A DNA stretch of 5,946 nucleotides, taken from contig JAGLTP010000112.1 of the NCBI GenBank assembly GCA_023135215.1, positions 1 through 5,946 on the forward strand, read 5' to 3'. The DNA comes from Candidatus Heimdallarchaeota archaeon (GTDB lineage: Archaea; Asgardarchaeota; Heimdallarchaeia; Heimdallarchaeales; Heimdallarchaeaceae). Numbering within the stretch: position 1 is the first letter of the stretch; each line of letters opens with the position of its first letter. Below are positions 3,888 through 5,946 of this stretch, piece by piece. A program made the position numbers and the translations under genes. A model generated the notes under the pieces. That model had not been told where the DNA came from, ran no database searches, and was given only the letters and a program-made list of their open reading frames with translations.

Positions 3888-5946
3888 TTATTTGTATTCT
3901 TTATATTTCTTCCTCAATGCTAAAACACATATCAAACTAACGAAAATAAGGTAGATTTTACTAGAACTAACTCTTGTTATCCTTTCTAAATTCTCATTTA
4001 GGGGATAAGGATCAACCGCTTCTCCATCTCCTTCTATTTCGTAAGGATTCTTCCCTTTATGATCTGACCAATAGTTACCTTCTTCCTTACTACTCTCATA
4101 CCAAATATTTTTGCCGCTATCATCAACTGCCTGTTGTGTATTATTCATGAAATAATTGTGATGTAAAATATTATCTTTAGTTTCAGAATGTAGATATATT
4201 CCTACTTCGTTTTCTTCTATTATGTTACAGATAATTTGATTATTATTACAGTCTTCTATTAAGGCGATTCCACATTCATTCTCATTTAATCGATTATAAA
4301 AGATATCATTATAATTGGAATCATATACAACAATTCCCCCATCATTCACTTTGTTAGTATTATTCATTATTCTATTATAATTTGAGCGATCTATATGAAT
4401 CCCTGCAGAGTTTTTTCTTAAGAAATTTTCCGTAATATTGATATTATCTGAAAGATACAAACCAATTCCTTTCCCATAGTACCTTGCTGAATTGTTCTTT
4501 ATAAGGTTGTTAGGAGATTTTATTAGGTATACTCCTTGCGATCCTTCTGTCAGATTATTCCCGGTCACTAAAGAATTTGTAGTATTAAAAAACTCTATAG
4601 AACTTCCAAATAGGAACCATTTAAATGGATAGGTATTCAAATCAAAACCTTGCTTACCATAATTTTCTGAAAATTTATTATTTCTTATCTCTAAGAAAGA
4701 TGAATACCTCGCAAAAATTGCACAAAATGCTTTATGACAAGTATTGTTTAGTATTTTCAAGAATTTACACTTTGAGATATACAACCAAGTGTAAACTTCA
4801 TAATAGTTTGATTCTGAGGAATATGTGTTGTTCTTAAAAGCTAAATGTGAAGACCTGTATAGCTCTGTTCTTACAAAGTAATTGTCTTCAATTATAATGT
4901 TGAAACAGTCAGTTACTCTTATTATATTTATCGAATTTGAGTTGATTTTACTCTCTGAAATATTACTTAAGTGTATTTTTCCTTTTACAATATTGTTAGA
5001 AAATGAAATGTTCTTGCATTGATAAAATACTATCTCGTATATTCCATAGTTTGAATAATGAAGATCTTCAAAGATCAACCTAGAACAATTAAATAGAATT
5101 ATTTGTCCATAATCTGTATTAGGAAAGACATAGTTATCAAGATTTTTGAATAGAACAATTTCCTTGTTCAGCAGAATCTCATCCTCCTCTACTTCCAAGA
5201 AATTATTTGATAAAATTGTGGTCTCAAATGCATTACGAGAAGAATCTTCGAAACTAATTCCTGCTCTAAGAAATCTGTTGTTTAATATCGTAGAGTTGAC
5301 TGAATTCTTTATAACGATGCCATCAATGCAATTTTGTAGATAATTGTCTTTTATGGAGATATTTAATGAATCAACTATCTTAATACCTACAGCAAATCTA
5401 TAACAACTGTTGTTTAGTAATTCGCATAACATCGAATTTTCGATTTTGATTCCAAAATTATATGTGCGTTCAATGTTATTATTAATCACCTTACAAAAAC
5501 TGGAATTCTTTAAATAAATTCCATATCCACTTTCTGTGCACACATTATTATCTATTGAACAATAAGCAGAATCTACTAATTTGATCCCCTTAGCACTTTT
5601 TGATTCTTCTATTACCGAATTTTGTGACTCTTCTAGGAGAATTCCTCCTTGATCATTTCTCTCAGTTATGCATTTGCGAAGAGTACTGTTTGGTGAAACT
5701 AGTAAATAAATTCCATATCTGGAATTGCTCCTGCAAATATTCTCCTCCAGAGTTGTATTAGGTGAATTATCTATGACAATTCCATGGTTTTGAGACATCA
5801 ATGAATCAAAAGTGAAGAAACCTTTGCAAATATTATTTATCAAAATAGCAGTTCCTGCTTTAACATTCTCGATCTTGATACAAGCTTCAAAACATTTCCC
5901 AACAAAACAATTTTGAATGACAAAAAACTTTGTGGTTGATTTAACC
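3888..5946 (-). CDS. NosD-like right-handed beta-helix surface protein, C-terminally anchored (N-terminus outside window)
   Basis: This is a large extracellular parallel beta-helix protein of the NosD/PbH1-repeat type; 685 codons lie in the window. Translation stays open to the right edge. The TTG at 5843 is internal, because the codons before it continue the repeat (CIKIENVKAGTAILINNIC). Numbering from the first full codon (5945-5943), residues 1-246 and 299-604 are rungs of about 22 residues of the form GI.I..S.N..I.NN. Between them a non-repeat module (about 247-298) carries the FPNTDYGQIILFNCS segment found in many archaeal NosD-like proteins. The end has the family's GNYWSDHKG motif (623-631) and DPYPL (645-649), then one membrane helix (about 662-677) and a basic KKYKEYK tail. 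Such helices bind carbohydrate or serve as cell-surface scaffolds. A copper role like that of NosD itself is not supported, as no nos genes are nearby. It likely heads the operon with the two secreted proteins downstream. Confidence 0.9.
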   Translation of the reverse strand, partial: VKSTTKFFVIQNCFVGKCFEACIKIENVKAGTAILINNICKGFFTFDSLMSQNHGIVIDNSPNTTLEENICRSNSRYGIYLLVSPNSTLRKCITERNDQGGILLEESQNSVIEESKSAKGIKLVDSAYCSIDNNVCTESGYGIYLKNSSFCKVINNNIERTYNFGIKIENSMLCELLNNSCYRFAVGIKIVDSLNISIKDNYLQNCIDGIVIKNSVNSTILNNRFLRAGISFEDSSRNAFETTILSNNFLEVEEDEILLNKEIVLFKNLDNYVFPNTDYGQIILFNCSRLIFEDLHYSNYGIYEIVFYQCKNISFSNNIVKGKIHLSNISESKINSNSINIIRVTDCFNIIIEDNYFVRTELYRSSHLAFKNNTYSSESNYYEVYTWLYISKCKFLKILNNTCHKAFCAIFARYSSFLEIRNNKFSENYGKQGFDLNTYPFKWFLFGSSIEFFNTTNSLVTGNNLTEGSQGVYLIKSPNNLIKNNSARYYGKGIGLYLSDNINITENFLRKNSAGIHIDRSNYNRIMNNTNKVNDGGIVVYDSNYNDIFYNRLNENECGIALIEDCNNNQIICNIIEENEVGIYLHSETKDNILHHNYFMNNTQQAVDDSGKNIWYESSKEEGNYWSDHKGKNPYEIEGDGEAVDPYPLNENLERITRVSSSKIYLIFVSLICVLALRKKYKEYK
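4134..5051 (-). repeat. Second beta-helix repeat block (about 13 rungs)
   Basis: Protein-level tandem repeats. In the last six rungs the leading glycines are spaced 22, 22, 22, 22 and 23 residues apart (GVYL, GIGL, GIHI, GIVV, GIAL, GIYL). The earlier rungs are less regular, and several lack the glycine. The DNA itself has diverged and is not a simple tandem repeat. Confidence 0.8.
5208..5945 (-). repeat. First beta-helix repeat block (about 10 rungs, continues past the edge)
   Basis: Rungs beginning GIVI, GIYL, GILL, GIKL, GIYL, GIKI, GIKI, GIVI and GISF have glycine spacings of 23, 23, 19, 22, 23, 22, 22 and 20 residues. Asparagine and cysteine recur at the turn positions (INNIC, ENIC, NNVC, NNSC), suggesting stacked ladders inside the helix. 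Confidence 0.8.

Noticed and set aside
4625..5343. Plus-strand open frames at 4625-4837 and 5146-5343
   Set aside because: Both are antisense to the beta-helix gene, whose repeat pattern proves the minus frame.
1..5946. tRNA, rRNA, CRISPR array, insertion sequence or attachment site
   Set aside because: No GC-rich structured RNA, regularly spaced DNA repeat, transposase frame or terminal inverted repeat was found on either strand.
3888..5946. Assignment as nitrous-oxide reductase maturation protein NosD
   Set aside because: Only the general beta-helix repeats and C-terminal motif are shared. No NosZ, NosF or NosY gene is visible, and the ABC genes are of LolD/FtsX type.

Overview
The window looks like AT-rich archaeal DNA, and an Asgard-type archaeon is my best guess. 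The evidence is a NosD-like right-handed beta-helix surface protein with a C-terminal membrane anchor, several small secreted proteins anchored by one C-terminal helix and rich in N-glycosylation sequons, archaeal BRE/TATA-type promoter signals, and oligo-T terminators in place of hairpins. The lineage is inferred from gene style; there is no rRNA or marker gene here to prove it.

Left part, plus strand (1-1582): the 3' end of an FtsX/MacB-type ABC permease runs in from the left edge. It overlaps by 8 bases a complete LolD/MacB-type ATPase gene. The two should form one membrane complex. Positions 1583-1822 are a convergent intergenic gap with oligo-T termination signals for both strands.

Right part, minus strand (1823-5946): reading leftward from the right edge there is a large NosD-like beta-helix protein whose N-terminus lies outside the window, then two small membrane-anchored secreted proteins spaced like an operon. 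After a T-rich stop signal and a new TATA-like promoter comes a third small secreted protein. The first and third small proteins are clear paralogues of a family I do not recognise. The middle one has the same architecture but no visible sequence kinship.

Overall this is a cell-surface locus: four ectoproteins, each ending in a single membrane helix, lie convergent to a mechanotransmission-type ABC transporter. The NosD-like protein and the two proteins after it are probably made together. No link between the surface proteins and the transporter can be shown from sequence alone. There are no RNA genes, CRISPR arrays, insertion sequences or clear pseudogenes. The least explained content is the paralogous secreted pair.
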